DNA of 11,258 nucleotides from Campylobacterales bacterium (GTDB lineage: Bacteria > Campylobacterota > Campylobacteria > Campylobacterales > QNZT01), in assembly GCA_027080605.1 (NCBI GenBank), contig JALWRO010000322.1, positions 1-11,258 of the forward strand. The letters are read 5' to 3'. This document shows, in pieces, positions 1 to 5,753 of the stretch. Numbering within the stretch: the first letter of the stretch is position 1; every line of letters begins with the position of its first letter. The position numbers were made by a program, and so were the translations under genes. Under the pieces are notes generated by a model. The model saw nothing but the letters and a program-made list of their open reading frames with translations. It had not been told where the DNA came from and ran no database searches.

Positions 1-1
1 C

Positions 2-190
2 GTAGAGGGGCTTGTTGATACAGTGCAACTGGAGAAGCAGACACTTTCATATAGTGGCGGAGCATTTGCTGTCAATGCCGAGGCACTTGACGATAAATGG
101 CAACCGGTACTCTATTCACCCTCTGCACAGGATGCAAACGGTATGCATCTGAAGATACTCTACACACCCGGCGTGAATCTCAGCCGGTAA
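2..190 (+). CDS. C-terminal end of an unidentified protein (5' end outside window)
   Basis: An open frame enters from the left edge and ends at TAA 188-190, giving the last 62 residues of a protein. Protein-like composition supports coding: the fragment is hydrophilic with scattered hydrophobic positions (it includes KQTLSYSGGAFAVNAEAL and ends TPGVNLSR), with no membrane segment and no motif I recognise. The 3' end overlaps the end of crcB on the opposite strand by 11 bp (180-190), so the two genes are convergent with no room for a dedicated terminator between them. The function cannot be assigned from this fragment. Confidence 0.6.
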   Translation, partial: VEGLVDTVQLEKQTLSYSGGAFAVNAEALDDKWQPVLYSPSAQDANGMHLKILYTPGVNLSR

Positions 191-563
191 AAAGTTTACG
201 GAAAAGCACCATCGCGAAGATGGTGGCGCCTACACTGAAAAAGACATTTAGCGCGATATTTAAAAAGGCTTTGTAGTAGGCGCTCTGTTCGATCAGCATG
301 GTCGTTTCATAACTGAAGGTGGAAAAAGTGGTCAGTGCGCCGAGAAAGCCGGTAATGAAAAAAGCGCGGTATTCCGGTGCGACGATTTGCTCGAAATAGA
401 GTGCTGCGATGCCGATGATGAAACTTCCGAGCACATTGACAGTGAGTGTACCCACCGGAAAAAATCCGCCGAAAAGTTTTTGTACGCCGCTTGCGATCAA
501 AAAACGTGAAATCGCCCCGAAAAAACCTCCGAATCCGATATAAAGAAGGGTGGCGCTGAACAT
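180..563 (-). CDS. crcB: Fluoride ion channel CrcB/FluC
   Basis: This 127-residue, very hydrophobic protein with about four membrane helices is the usual size for a Fluc channel subunit. Family signatures are all visible: GGFFGAISRF near residues 12-21, the PVGTLTVNVLGSF segment with pore Asn43, and GFLGALTTFSTFSYE at 72-86 with Phe80 and Phe83, the phenylalanines that line the fluoride path in characterised homologues. Fluc proteins work as antiparallel dimers in the inner membrane and let cytoplasmic fluoride leak out, which protects enolase and pyrophosphatase. The ATG shares one base with the stop of the upstream DUF190 gene (TGATG at 561-565), so the two are translationally coupled. It is the last gene of the minus-strand cluster. 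No fluoride riboswitch is recognisable upstream of the pair. Confidence 0.95.
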   Translation of the reverse strand: MFSATLLYIGFGGFFGAISRFLIASGVQKLFGGFFPVGTLTVNVLGSFIIGIAALYFEQIVAPEYRAFFITGFLGALTTFSTFSYETTMLIEQSAYYKAFLNIALNVFFSVGATIFAMVLFRKLFTG

Positions 564-907
564 CAGTTTTGTCCTTTGTGTTTGTATTGAATCACTTCAA
601 CGTCGCTGAGCGTCACCAGACCCTCTTCCATCACCGCATCGAGACGTTCCATAAACGCGTGAATTTTTTCCTCTGCGTCGATCATTTCAATAATAAGCGG
701 CAGAGACTGGGAGAGGGCAATCACTTTGTAACTCTTAAATTCACTGTGGATGCCCATGCCGCTGATACTTTTATATACCGTAGCACCGCTGAGACCAGAC
801 GCTTTTGCCTCTTTGAGAATCACTTCCCAGAGTGGTGTTCCGTCATATTTGTCATCTGTATCGATGTAGATCTTCAGCAGCTTTTTGGTGCCGAGCAGTC
901 GTTTCAT
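563..907 (-). CDS. DUF190 family protein (PII-like), partner of CrcB
   Basis: This 114-residue protein matches the DUF190 pattern: a first strand LKIYIDTDDKYDGTPLWEVI, then KASGLSGATVYKSISGMG (GATV plus a following glycine-rich turn), then SLPLIIEMIDAEEKI and a C-terminal EEGLVTLSDVEVIQY. DUF190 proteins have a ferredoxin-like fold related to PII regulators and are repeatedly encoded next to crcB. Their biochemical role in fluoride resistance is not settled; a regulatory or ligand-sensing function is inferred from the fold. A strong ribosome binding site (AGGAAGGAG on the minus strand, about 911-923) supports the ATG at 905-907. The 42-bp gap to the upstream gene contains a hairpin whose downstream arm abuts this site. 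Confidence 0.88.
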   Translation of the reverse strand: MKRLLGTKKLLKIYIDTDDKYDGTPLWEVILKEAKASGLSGATVYKSISGMGIHSEFKSYKVIALSQSLPLIIEMIDAEEKIHAFMERLDAVMEEGLVTLSDVEVIQYKHKGQN

Positions 908-922
908 GAAGTGCTCCTTCCT

Positions 923-948
923 CTCAGAAGGTTTGTTACACCTCTGAG
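923..948 (-). promoter_or_regulatory. Hairpin immediately upstream of the DUF190 ribosome binding site
   Basis: Bases 923-928 (ctcaga) pair with 943-948 (tctgag), and 930-932 pair with 940-942, giving a 9-bp stem with one bulged base (929) and a 7-base loop. On the minus strand the stem ends right where the purine-rich ribosome binding site of the DUF190 gene begins. No U-run follows, so it is not a standard intrinsic terminator. It could mark mRNA processing, an attenuating structure or a translational control element. It does not resemble the fluoride riboswitch. Function is inference only. Confidence 0.45.
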
Positions 949-949
949 G

Positions 950-1348
950 TTAATTAATATCGAGTGTTATATTATAGTACTTTTTTACTACATTTTTGAA
1001 GCTTTCCAGCAACGCTTCTGCACTTTTCCCGTCATCGGGGTAGGTAACGATAGAGTCCTGAAAGGTTTGTCCGAGAAACTCCTGCAGTCCGTTGAGCAGT
1101 TCGTTGGCGCCGTTCCAGTCGGTTTTGGGAAGGAGGATAATATAGTTTTCACCATATTCAAAGATAATGTCACTGTCTCTGAATACAATCTGGATACTCT
1201 TTTTGATTTCAATATTGTGATAGTCGTCGAGTTTGAGAAAAAGGAGGGAAAATTCGGCAAGTTCGGGTTCTGAAAAACGCTCTATCAGTGCAATATGGTG
1301 TGCGACGAGTGCTTTGAATGCGTTGAGCGGAAAGAGTGCGTTTTCCAT
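950..1348 (-). CDS. Small protein with a degenerate GGDEF fold
   Basis: The 132-residue protein follows the layout of a diguanylate cyclase domain from end to end, but the catalytic signatures are lost. FSLLFLKLDDYHNIE (about 33-47) corresponds to the metal-binding LLLLDLDxFKxIND strand. SDIIFEYGENYIILLP (about 59-74) corresponds to the segment with YGGDEFAILLP, with GGDEF replaced by GENYI. VTYPDDGKSAEALL (101-114) corresponds to the terminal region. The LTGLPNRR-like N-terminus is reduced to LFPLNAF. No membrane segment or additional domain is present. It therefore cannot be expected to make cyclic di-GMP and may be a binding or scaffold protein. It sits 25 bp after the histidine kinase gene with its own ribosome binding site (AAGGAAG), so it probably acts with that two-component system. 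The fold assignment is by eye and moderately secure. Confidence 0.7.
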   Translation of the reverse strand: MENALFPLNAFKALVAHHIALIERFSEPELAEFSLLFLKLDDYHNIEIKKSIQIVFRDSDIIFEYGENYIILLPKTDWNGANELLNGLQEFLGQTFQDSIVTYPDDGKSAEALLESFKNVVKKYYNITLDIN

Positions 1349-1373
1349 GGCTGAGGCTTCCTTATTAGATTTT

Positions 1374-2615
1374 TCATATAATCGGCATTATGTTTATAAA
1401 CTTGAATATATTGTAGCCGTTTTTGTATTCATATGCCAGTTTCATTTTGTGGGCTTTTAAAATACTGTCCACAATATAGAGCCCGAGTCCGAAACTTTTA
1501 CTGTTTCGGTTGCTTCCCTGCGTAAAGGGTTCGATATAGTAGTCGAGATCATGTTCGAGTCTTTTCCCTTTGCTGAGGAAGTCGATACCGTCCTCTTCGG
1601 CATAGATCAGTACTTTGTTATCGACGGAGTATTTGATACCGTTGTCGATCATATTTTTGATGGCGATACTAAAGAGTTTGAAGTCGACCTTCAGTTGCAT
1701 ATCTTCCTGTAGCGTCAGTTCAATATTTTTACGCTCCGCCATCGAGAGGTCGATCGCTTCGTCGATAATATCGATAATACGGTAGACCCGTTTGTTGAGG
1801 TAACTGCCGTCAACAGTGATCTGTTCGATGGCGATAAACTCGTTCAGCAGGCTTTCCAGACGCTGAAAAACGGAAGTGAGGCGTTGTTTCTGTTTGCCCG
1901 GCGGCAGCATTTCGGCGGAGAGCATTCCTTTGGTAATGGGTGTTTTGAGCTCATGCATGATATTGCGCAAAAAGAGTTTACGGGAGTTGTTGAGCTTTTT
2001 GATTTCGTTGACGGCATTGTTAAAGGCGTTCGCCACTTCGGAAATCTCGTCCCCGCGATCCATTTTGCAGTCTATCTCCAGATCGCCTTTGGCAAATTTG
2101 TCGATTTCATGTTTGAGTTTTTTGATGGGACCGAGCCGGGAGATCGTCCAGAGATAGGCGATAAAAAGGACAATAAAAATACTGCCGAAAATCAGTTTGA
2201 TGTAAAGGATCTGTGTCCGGTAGGGTTTAAAGGCTTTGTCGTAGAGCAGGATCGCTTTGTTGTTGGCAGACTCTATCAGTAAAAAATTGCTTTTGTCGTA
2301 GTAGTAGATGGCGCTGCTGCCTATTTTTGCTTTCAGTTTCTGGAGTATTTCACCGTTTTGCAGCACTTTTTTAATGAGATCGGTATCTTTGATGAGCTTC
2401 ATATTATAGACCGCGAGCTCTTTTTTGAACTTTTCGTTGACCGGTTCGGTCAATAATCGCAGCAGGGTGGCTTTGGCGACGATAGAGTAGCGCTGGTTCA
2501 GTTCCTGGGTATATTTCTGCTTGTCATATTTAAGCATATAGAGGTAGGCGACACCGACAGCCATCGCCGCCACGAGAAAGATAAAGGTGATATTGTAAAA
2601 GATCGATTTCTTCAT
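1374..2615 (-). CDS. Membrane sensor histidine kinase, ArsS/CprS-like
   Basis: A 413-residue sensor kinase. One membrane helix lies at about 9-28, then a periplasmic sensor region to about 132 with no recognisable domain, a second helix at about 137-157, and a HAMP linker to about 210 (RLGPIKKLKHEIDKFAKGDLE). The H-box is RNIMHELKTPITKG, with phospho-acceptor His221. The N-box is NMIDNGIKYS (Asn321, Asn325). YIEPFTQG (about 360-367) and SFGLGLYIVDSIL (about 374-386) are the F and G2 boxes. The canonical DxGxG G1 box is missing; the position reads FLSKGKRLEHDL instead, which as I recall is usual for the epsilonproteobacterial ArsS group, whose members include the acid-responsive ArsS of Helicobacter pylori. 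The gene starts 10 bp after the response regulator stop without a good ribosome binding site, suggesting coupled translation. Confidence 0.9.
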   Translation of the reverse strand: MKKSIFYNITFIFLVAAMAVGVAYLYMLKYDKQKYTQELNQRYSIVAKATLLRLLTEPVNEKFKKELAVYNMKLIKDTDLIKKVLQNGEILQKLKAKIGSSAIYYYDKSNFLLIESANNKAILLYDKAFKPYRTQILYIKLIFGSIFIVLFIAYLWTISRLGPIKKLKHEIDKFAKGDLEIDCKMDRGDEISEVANAFNNAVNEIKKLNNSRKLFLRNIMHELKTPITKGMLSAEMLPPGKQKQRLTSVFQRLESLLNEFIAIEQITVDGSYLNKRVYRIIDIIDEAIDLSMAERKNIELTLQEDMQLKVDFKLFSIAIKNMIDNGIKYSVDNKVLIYAEEDGIDFLSKGKRLEHDLDYYIEPFTQGSNRNSKSFGLGLYIVDSILKAHKMKLAYEYKNGYNIFKFINIMPII

Positions 2616-2625
2616 GAACAGAGGG

Positions 2626-3312
2626 TTATGACTGCGTAAATTTGTATCCTACACCTCTGACAGAGTGGATATAGACCGGATTTTTGGGTGTCTCTCCCAG
2701 TTTTTGCCGAATACGCCCGACGATAACATCGATACTCTTGTTGGAACTCTCTTCGCTGATAGCTTCGACGTTGTAGATCAGTTCTTCTCTGGAGACGACA
2801 CCGCCCTCTTTTTTGATCAGGTATTTGAGAATACCGTATTCGGCTTTGGTCAGATGCAGCTCTTCGCCTTTGAAGCGGATCAACTGCTGTTTTTCGTCCA
2901 CTTCGAGATCTTTACTCTTTTTCGCCAGGCGTTCCGCACTGGCAAATTCATTGTTTTTACGACGCAGCAGACTTCGGATACGCGCTTCGAGTTCCCGCGG
3001 GTTGTAGGGTTTTGGCAGGTAGTCATCCGCACCGCGCTCCAGTGCTTCCACTTTATCGGTAATGTCGTGCCGTGCGGAAGAGATAATGATGGGGATGTCA
3101 TGCCATTTACGTATGTCGCTGCACACTTCCAGTCCATCCAGCCCCGGCAGTGTCAGGTCGAGAATGACCAGGTCAAATTTTTGGGTATTGAGGGTGGAAA
3201 GCCCCAGAAAAGGGTCTTCAATGTTGGTTACTTCCATATCGAACTGAGAGAGGTATTCGGTCAGAATCTCCGCCAGCTCGGCGTCATCTTCAATCATGAG
3301 TATTTTGATCAT
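2626..3312 (-). CDS. OmpR-family response regulator, ArsR/CprR-like
   Basis: This 228-residue protein has an N-terminal receiver domain with acidic pocket Asp9/Asp10, phosphorylation site Asp52 (LVILDLTLPGLDGLEV), a Ser in IIISSARHD and Lys101 in YLPKPYNPRELEARI. A linker is followed by a C-terminal winged helix (about 135-226), ending in the typical RIRQKLGE...YIHSVRGVGYKF. It should be phosphorylated by the kinase encoded next and act as a DNA-binding regulator. A ribosome binding site (AAAGGACGAG on the minus strand) lies 5-15 bases before the ATG at 3310-3312. It is the first gene of the five-gene minus-strand cluster and is read away from the fold-back element at 3355-3628. The exact orthologue (ArsR, CprR or another) cannot be settled by eye. 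Confidence 0.93.
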   Translation of the reverse strand: MIKILMIEDDAELAEILTEYLSQFDMEVTNIEDPFLGLSTLNTQKFDLVILDLTLPGLDGLEVCSDIRKWHDIPIIISSARHDITDKVEALERGADDYLPKPYNPRELEARIRSLLRRKNNEFASAERLAKKSKDLEVDEKQQLIRFKGEELHLTKAEYGILKYLIKKEGGVVSREELIYNVEAISEESSNKSIDVIVGRIRQKLGETPKNPVYIHSVRGVGYKFTQS

Positions 3313-3349
3313 AGGCTCGTCCTTTGATTTCTACTACTTTACCGCTTTT

Positions 3350-3363
3350 CGGTAATATTACCG
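3350..3363. repeat. 14-bp perfect palindrome at the left end of the fold-back element
   Basis: CGGTAATATTACCG is identical to its reverse complement. Its right half, ATATTACCG, is the outer end of the left terminal repeat, and a matching half-site CGGTAATAT (3620-3628) forms the outer end of the right repeat. The palindrome could be a dimeric regulator site for the divergent genes, or simply the product of insertion of the element beside a similar half-site. TAATAT on the minus strand (3360-3355) is a possible weak -10 box for the response regulator gene, with no clear -35 box. Confidence 0.5.
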
Positions 3364-3389
3364 CACCAACTAAATATCTAAATGTTTGA
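3355..3389 (+). repeat. Left terminal inverted repeat of the fold-back element
   Basis: This 35-bp arm begins ATATTACCGCACCAAC and ends GTTTGA. It matches the reverse complement of 3594-3628 at 33 of 35 positions, with an uninterrupted 18-bp identical core at 3365-3382. Confidence 0.85.
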
Positions 3390-3485
3390 TGTAGCAATTT
3401 CGTTCATAATCAAGACAGATTTTTGAAGGACTCGCCTTAGCGAATTCGAAAAAATCTAACGCAGAGTATGGACGAAAGTGCTACA
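3390..3485. repeat. Internal hairpin 1 of the fold-back element
   Basis: Positions 3390-3411 pair with 3464-3485 (22 positions, two mismatches, one G-T wobble). Inside this, AGATTTTT at 3417-3424 pairs with 3450-3457, and a terminal stem at about 3428-3435 / 3440-3447 closes on the tetraloop CTTA (3436-3439). The hairpin is imperfect but nearly continuous over 96 bases. Confidence 0.8.
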
Positions 3486-3494
3486 CCCTTCGGG

Positions 3495-3593
3495 GAGAAC
3501 GATATGAGGCAATCTGCACCTGAAAAAATCTTTGCATTAGCTACGGCTAGTTCTATAGATTTGTTCACGCACATCTCACCTCATCTCGTTCTC
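3495..3593. repeat. Internal hairpin 2 of the fold-back element
   Basis: GAGAACGATATGAGG (3495-3509) pairs with 3579-3593 with one mismatch. A looser middle section follows, then TGAA.AAATCT at 3521-3531 pairs with 3557-3567, and the tip is TAGC TACG GCTA at 3538-3549. The overall organisation parallels hairpin 1, but the primary sequence is different. Confidence 0.75.
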
Positions 3594-3628
3594 TCAAACT
3601 TTTAGATATTTAGTTGGTACGGTAATAT
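3594..3628 (-). repeat. Right terminal inverted repeat of the fold-back element
   Basis: This is the reverse-complement partner of 3355-3389, ending GGTACGGTAATAT. It lies 68 bp before the waaC start codon, so the waaC promoter sits just outside the element. Confidence 0.85.
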
Positions 3629-3661
3629 AGTATAAACCGTTATATATTTACCTTAAAAAGG

Positions 3662-3667
3662 TATAAT
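3662..3667 (+). promoter_or_regulatory. Probable sigma70 -10 box for the waaC/heptose operon
   Basis: TATAAT at 3662-3667 lies 29 bases before the waaC ATG. There is no good -35 hexamer at the expected distance (the region reads GTTATA), which is common in Campylobacterota, where upstream AT-rich periodicity replaces it. A second, poorer candidate TATACT is at 3674-3679. The box overlaps the short inverted repeat ACCTT aaa AAGGT (3650-3662), which could serve as an operator. Assigned from sequence alone. Confidence 0.5.
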
Positions 3668-3696
3668 AACTTTTATACTAAAACATACGGGAACAG

Positions 3697-4674
3697 ATGA
3701 AAATAGCGATTGTAAAGTTGTCCGCGCTGGGGGATATTATCCAGAGTGCGTTTGTAGTACAGTTTATTAAAAAACATTTTCCCGATGCAACACTGCATTG
3801 GTTTGTAGAAGAGAAGTTCAGTGCCGTGCTTCATGAAACGGAAGGGATCGACAAAGTGTGTCCGGTCAACCTCTCCCGTCTGAAAAAATCCCCTTCGACA
3901 CTCTTTGAAGAGATCAAAAAGATACACGCATACGGTTATTATGACGTGGTGATCGACATGCAGGGATTGATCAAGTCCGCAATTGTCTCCCGGCTGCTTT
4001 CGGACGATGTACGCGGATTCGGTAAAAACGGTTTGCGGGAGAAACAGGCGGCATGGTTTTACAGCAAAGGGTTTGCGATTCCCTACGATACACCTACCAC
4101 AGACAGATACCGGCTGCTTGCCTCCGAAGCGCTCGGTTTTTCACTCTCCAAAGAGGAGGTAATGCAGAAAGCACCCTATATGCAGGTAATGGAAAGACCC
4201 GATTTTGTGCCGCAGGAACCCTATGTGATATTTGTCGTCGGATCGACCTGGCAGAGCAGGGTCTATCCGAAAGAGCAGTTTGCGAAAGTGGCGCAGGAGC
4301 TGGAGATGCCGGTTGTCATACCGCACGGCAATGCGGAAGAGAGAGCGTTTGCGGAGTATCTGGCGGAGCAATCGCCGAATGTACAGGTACTGCCGAAGAT
4401 GTCGCTTCATGAACTCAAAGCGGTCGCATCCCACAGTGCGCTGGTGGTTGGCAACGATACAGGACCGACCTATCTGGGCTGGGCGAACAATATCCCCTCC
4501 GTCATCCTTTTCGGACCGACACCGCCGGTACGTGTGTACAGCGATGCGCGGACGATTTTACTCAAATCTCCTTCCGTGGTCGATCCGTTGAAACTGAACA
4601 AAGAGGATTATTCAATCAAAGAGATCAGCCCCGAAGAGATTCTGGAGGCTATCGCGAAGGTGACTGCTTTATGA
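3697..4674 (+). CDS. waaC: Lipopolysaccharide heptosyltransferase I
   Basis: A 325-residue GT9 glycosyltransferase that adds the first L-glycero-D-manno-heptose from the ADP-heptose donor to Kdo on lipid A at the inner membrane. The N-terminus MKIAIVKLSALGDIIQS carries the family signature with Asp13, the residue proposed as catalytic base in WaaC. VIDMQGLIKSAIVSRL (85-100) is the second conserved block. GNDTGPTYLGWA (252-263) with LFGPTPPVR (271-279) is the C-terminal donor site; the usual His of the DTGxxH motif is Tyr here. Length is normal for the family. The start has a modest ribosome binding site (ACGGGAAC). The stop overlaps the next ATG by four bases (ATGA at 4671-4674). Company with gmhA, hldD and hldE supports WaaC over the second heptosyltransferase WaaF. 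Confidence 0.9.
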   Translation: MKIAIVKLSALGDIIQSAFVVQFIKKHFPDATLHWFVEEKFSAVLHETEGIDKVCPVNLSRLKKSPSTLFEEIKKIHAYGYYDVVIDMQGLIKSAIVSRLLSDDVRGFGKNGLREKQAAWFYSKGFAIPYDTPTTDRYRLLASEALGFSLSKEEVMQKAPYMQVMERPDFVPQEPYVIFVVGSTWQSRVYPKEQFAKVAQELEMPVVIPHGNAEERAFAEYLAEQSPNVQVLPKMSLHELKAVASHSALVVGNDTGPTYLGWANNIPSVILFGPTPPVRVYSDARTILLKSPSVVDPLKLNKEDYSIKEISPEEILEAIAKVTAL

Positions 4675-5735
4675 AACCGCCGTTTGTCTGGGACGGCTAC
4701 TCCGACCAGCCCTATCCGCTGAAAGATAAAGCCTATAAAAAGAGGATGCGCAAAAAATATTTGAAAGATTATCTGCCGCTGCTGGCGAGCAATTTTATCT
4801 TTTATCCGCTCTCTTTACTGGCGATGCCTTTCATAAAGCCTGCCGGATTTCATGAAGATATCTACGGTATGGGTGTCGATCTGGAGAAAGGGGATGTGCA
4901 GTTTGCTTTGATCGACGAACTGGGTATCGGGCATGTGCTGGTGCGCGTGCCGCTGTGGGAGATGGATCGCATCGACGACTATGTGACGTTTATCCGCAGA
5001 TGGCGGGAAGCGGGCAAAACGGTACTGGTCAATCTTTTGCAGGATCGCGAACATATCGAAAATAGGGCGCTGCTGGAGCGGGACATCCAGACGCTGTTTG
5101 CAAAACTCTCCCCGTATGTGACGGAGTTTCAGGTCGGCAATGCGATCAACCGCACCAAATGGGGCTTTTTCTCGATGGAGGAGTATCTGCGATGGTTTGA
5201 GCAGATTGCATCCATCCGCGATGCTTCTTTCCCGTCGCTGAAACTGATCGGCTCTTCGGTGATCGATTTTGAGTATCACTACACGGTGCGCACACTTTTT
5301 CACCGCTACAAACTCCGTTACGACACCTTTTCGGCGCTGCTCTATGTGGACAGGCGGGGTGCGCCGCAGAACAAGCAGATGGGTATCTTCGATACACGGC
5401 GAAAAATCGATTTGCTCTATGCAATGGTGCGACTCTCCCCGAAAACAGAAAACCGGATATACATTACCGAAGTGAACTGGCCTCTCTCAAACACCGCGCC
5501 CTACGCGCCGACGAGTGAAAGAGAGTGTGTCAGCGAAGCGGAATATGCCGCTTTCATGAAGGACTATTTTGATATTGCGCAAAAATCGGGTAAAATTGCA
5601 CGCATTTACTGGCATCAGCTGATTGCACCGGGGTACGGTCTGGTGGACAATCGTGACGGAAAGATACGCAAAACGGAAGCGTTTTTTGCGTTTCAGAAAA
5701 TGGTGCAGCAAAGAGATAATTTACAAAAACACTAA
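4671..5735 (+). CDS. Membrane-anchored glycosidase-like (TIM-barrel) protein of unknown role
   Basis: A 354-residue protein starting in the overlapping ATGA at the end of waaC. A very basic N-terminus (KKRMRKKYLKDY, 23-34) precedes one hydrophobic segment at about 35-55, consistent with a single membrane anchor. The remainder resembles a clan-A glycoside hydrolase barrel: GMGVDLEKGDVQFALIDELG near the first strands, VTEFQVGNAINRTKWGF (150-166) at the strand-4 position, and RIYITEVNWPL (262-272) at strand 7. Glu267 fits the nucleophile, but the acid/base Glu expected after VGN is Ala158, so hydrolysis by the normal retaining mechanism is doubtful. Sitting between waaC and gmhA it probably concerns LPS core or cell-surface glycan. 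The barrel assignment is by motif spacing only; a non-catalytic carbohydrate-binding role is possible. Confidence 0.7.
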   Translation: MKPPFVWDGYSDQPYPLKDKAYKKRMRKKYLKDYLPLLASNFIFYPLSLLAMPFIKPAGFHEDIYGMGVDLEKGDVQFALIDELGIGHVLVRVPLWEMDRIDDYVTFIRRWREAGKTVLVNLLQDREHIENRALLERDIQTLFAKLSPYVTEFQVGNAINRTKWGFFSMEEYLRWFEQIASIRDASFPSLKLIGSSVIDFEYHYTVRTLFHRYKLRYDTFSALLYVDRRGAPQNKQMGIFDTRRKIDLLYAMVRLSPKTENRIYITEVNWPLSNTAPYAPTSERECVSEAEYAAFMKDYFDIAQKSGKIARIYWHQLIAPGYGLVDNRDGKIRKTEAFFAFQKMVQQRDNLQKH

Positions 5736-5753
5736 AAGCTAAAGGTAAAAACC

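Larger units (their letters stand above)
3355..3628. repeat. 274-bp fold-back element with 35-bp terminal inverted repeats (MITE-like or structured RNA)
   Basis: Almost the whole region between the divergent response regulator and waaC genes is self-complementary. The outer arms 3355-3389 and 3594-3628 match as inverted repeats at 33 of 35 positions (mismatches at 3364/3619 and 3383/3600). Between them lie two separate long hairpins, 3390-3485 and 3495-3593, joined by a short linker containing CCTTCGGGG. The predicted shape is a three-way junction with one closing stem and two arms. The 10-mer GAAAAAATCT occurs in both arms (3448-3457 and 3522-3531). No reading frame of useful length and no transposase gene are present, and I see no convincing target-site duplication. 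A miniature inverted-repeat transposable element is the simplest reading. A structured non-coding RNA is the alternative. Confidence 0.8.

Noticed and set aside
905..960. Fluoride riboswitch upstream of DUF190-crcB
   Set aside because: The short 42-bp gap lacks the conserved fluoride riboswitch core; only a simple 9-bp hairpin is present.
569..1273. Plus-strand open frame opposite DUF190 and the GGDEF-like gene
   Set aside because: Shadow of two minus-strand genes with family signatures and ribosome binding sites; its translation resembles no protein family.
2665..3327. Plus-strand open frame opposite the response regulator
   Set aside because: It mirrors the regulator almost exactly and has no independent coding signal.
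3355..3628. Integron attC site or CRISPR-like repeat
   Set aside because: No RYYYAAC/GTTRRRY core pair sits at the ends, no integron integrase is visible, and there is no array of direct repeats with spacers.
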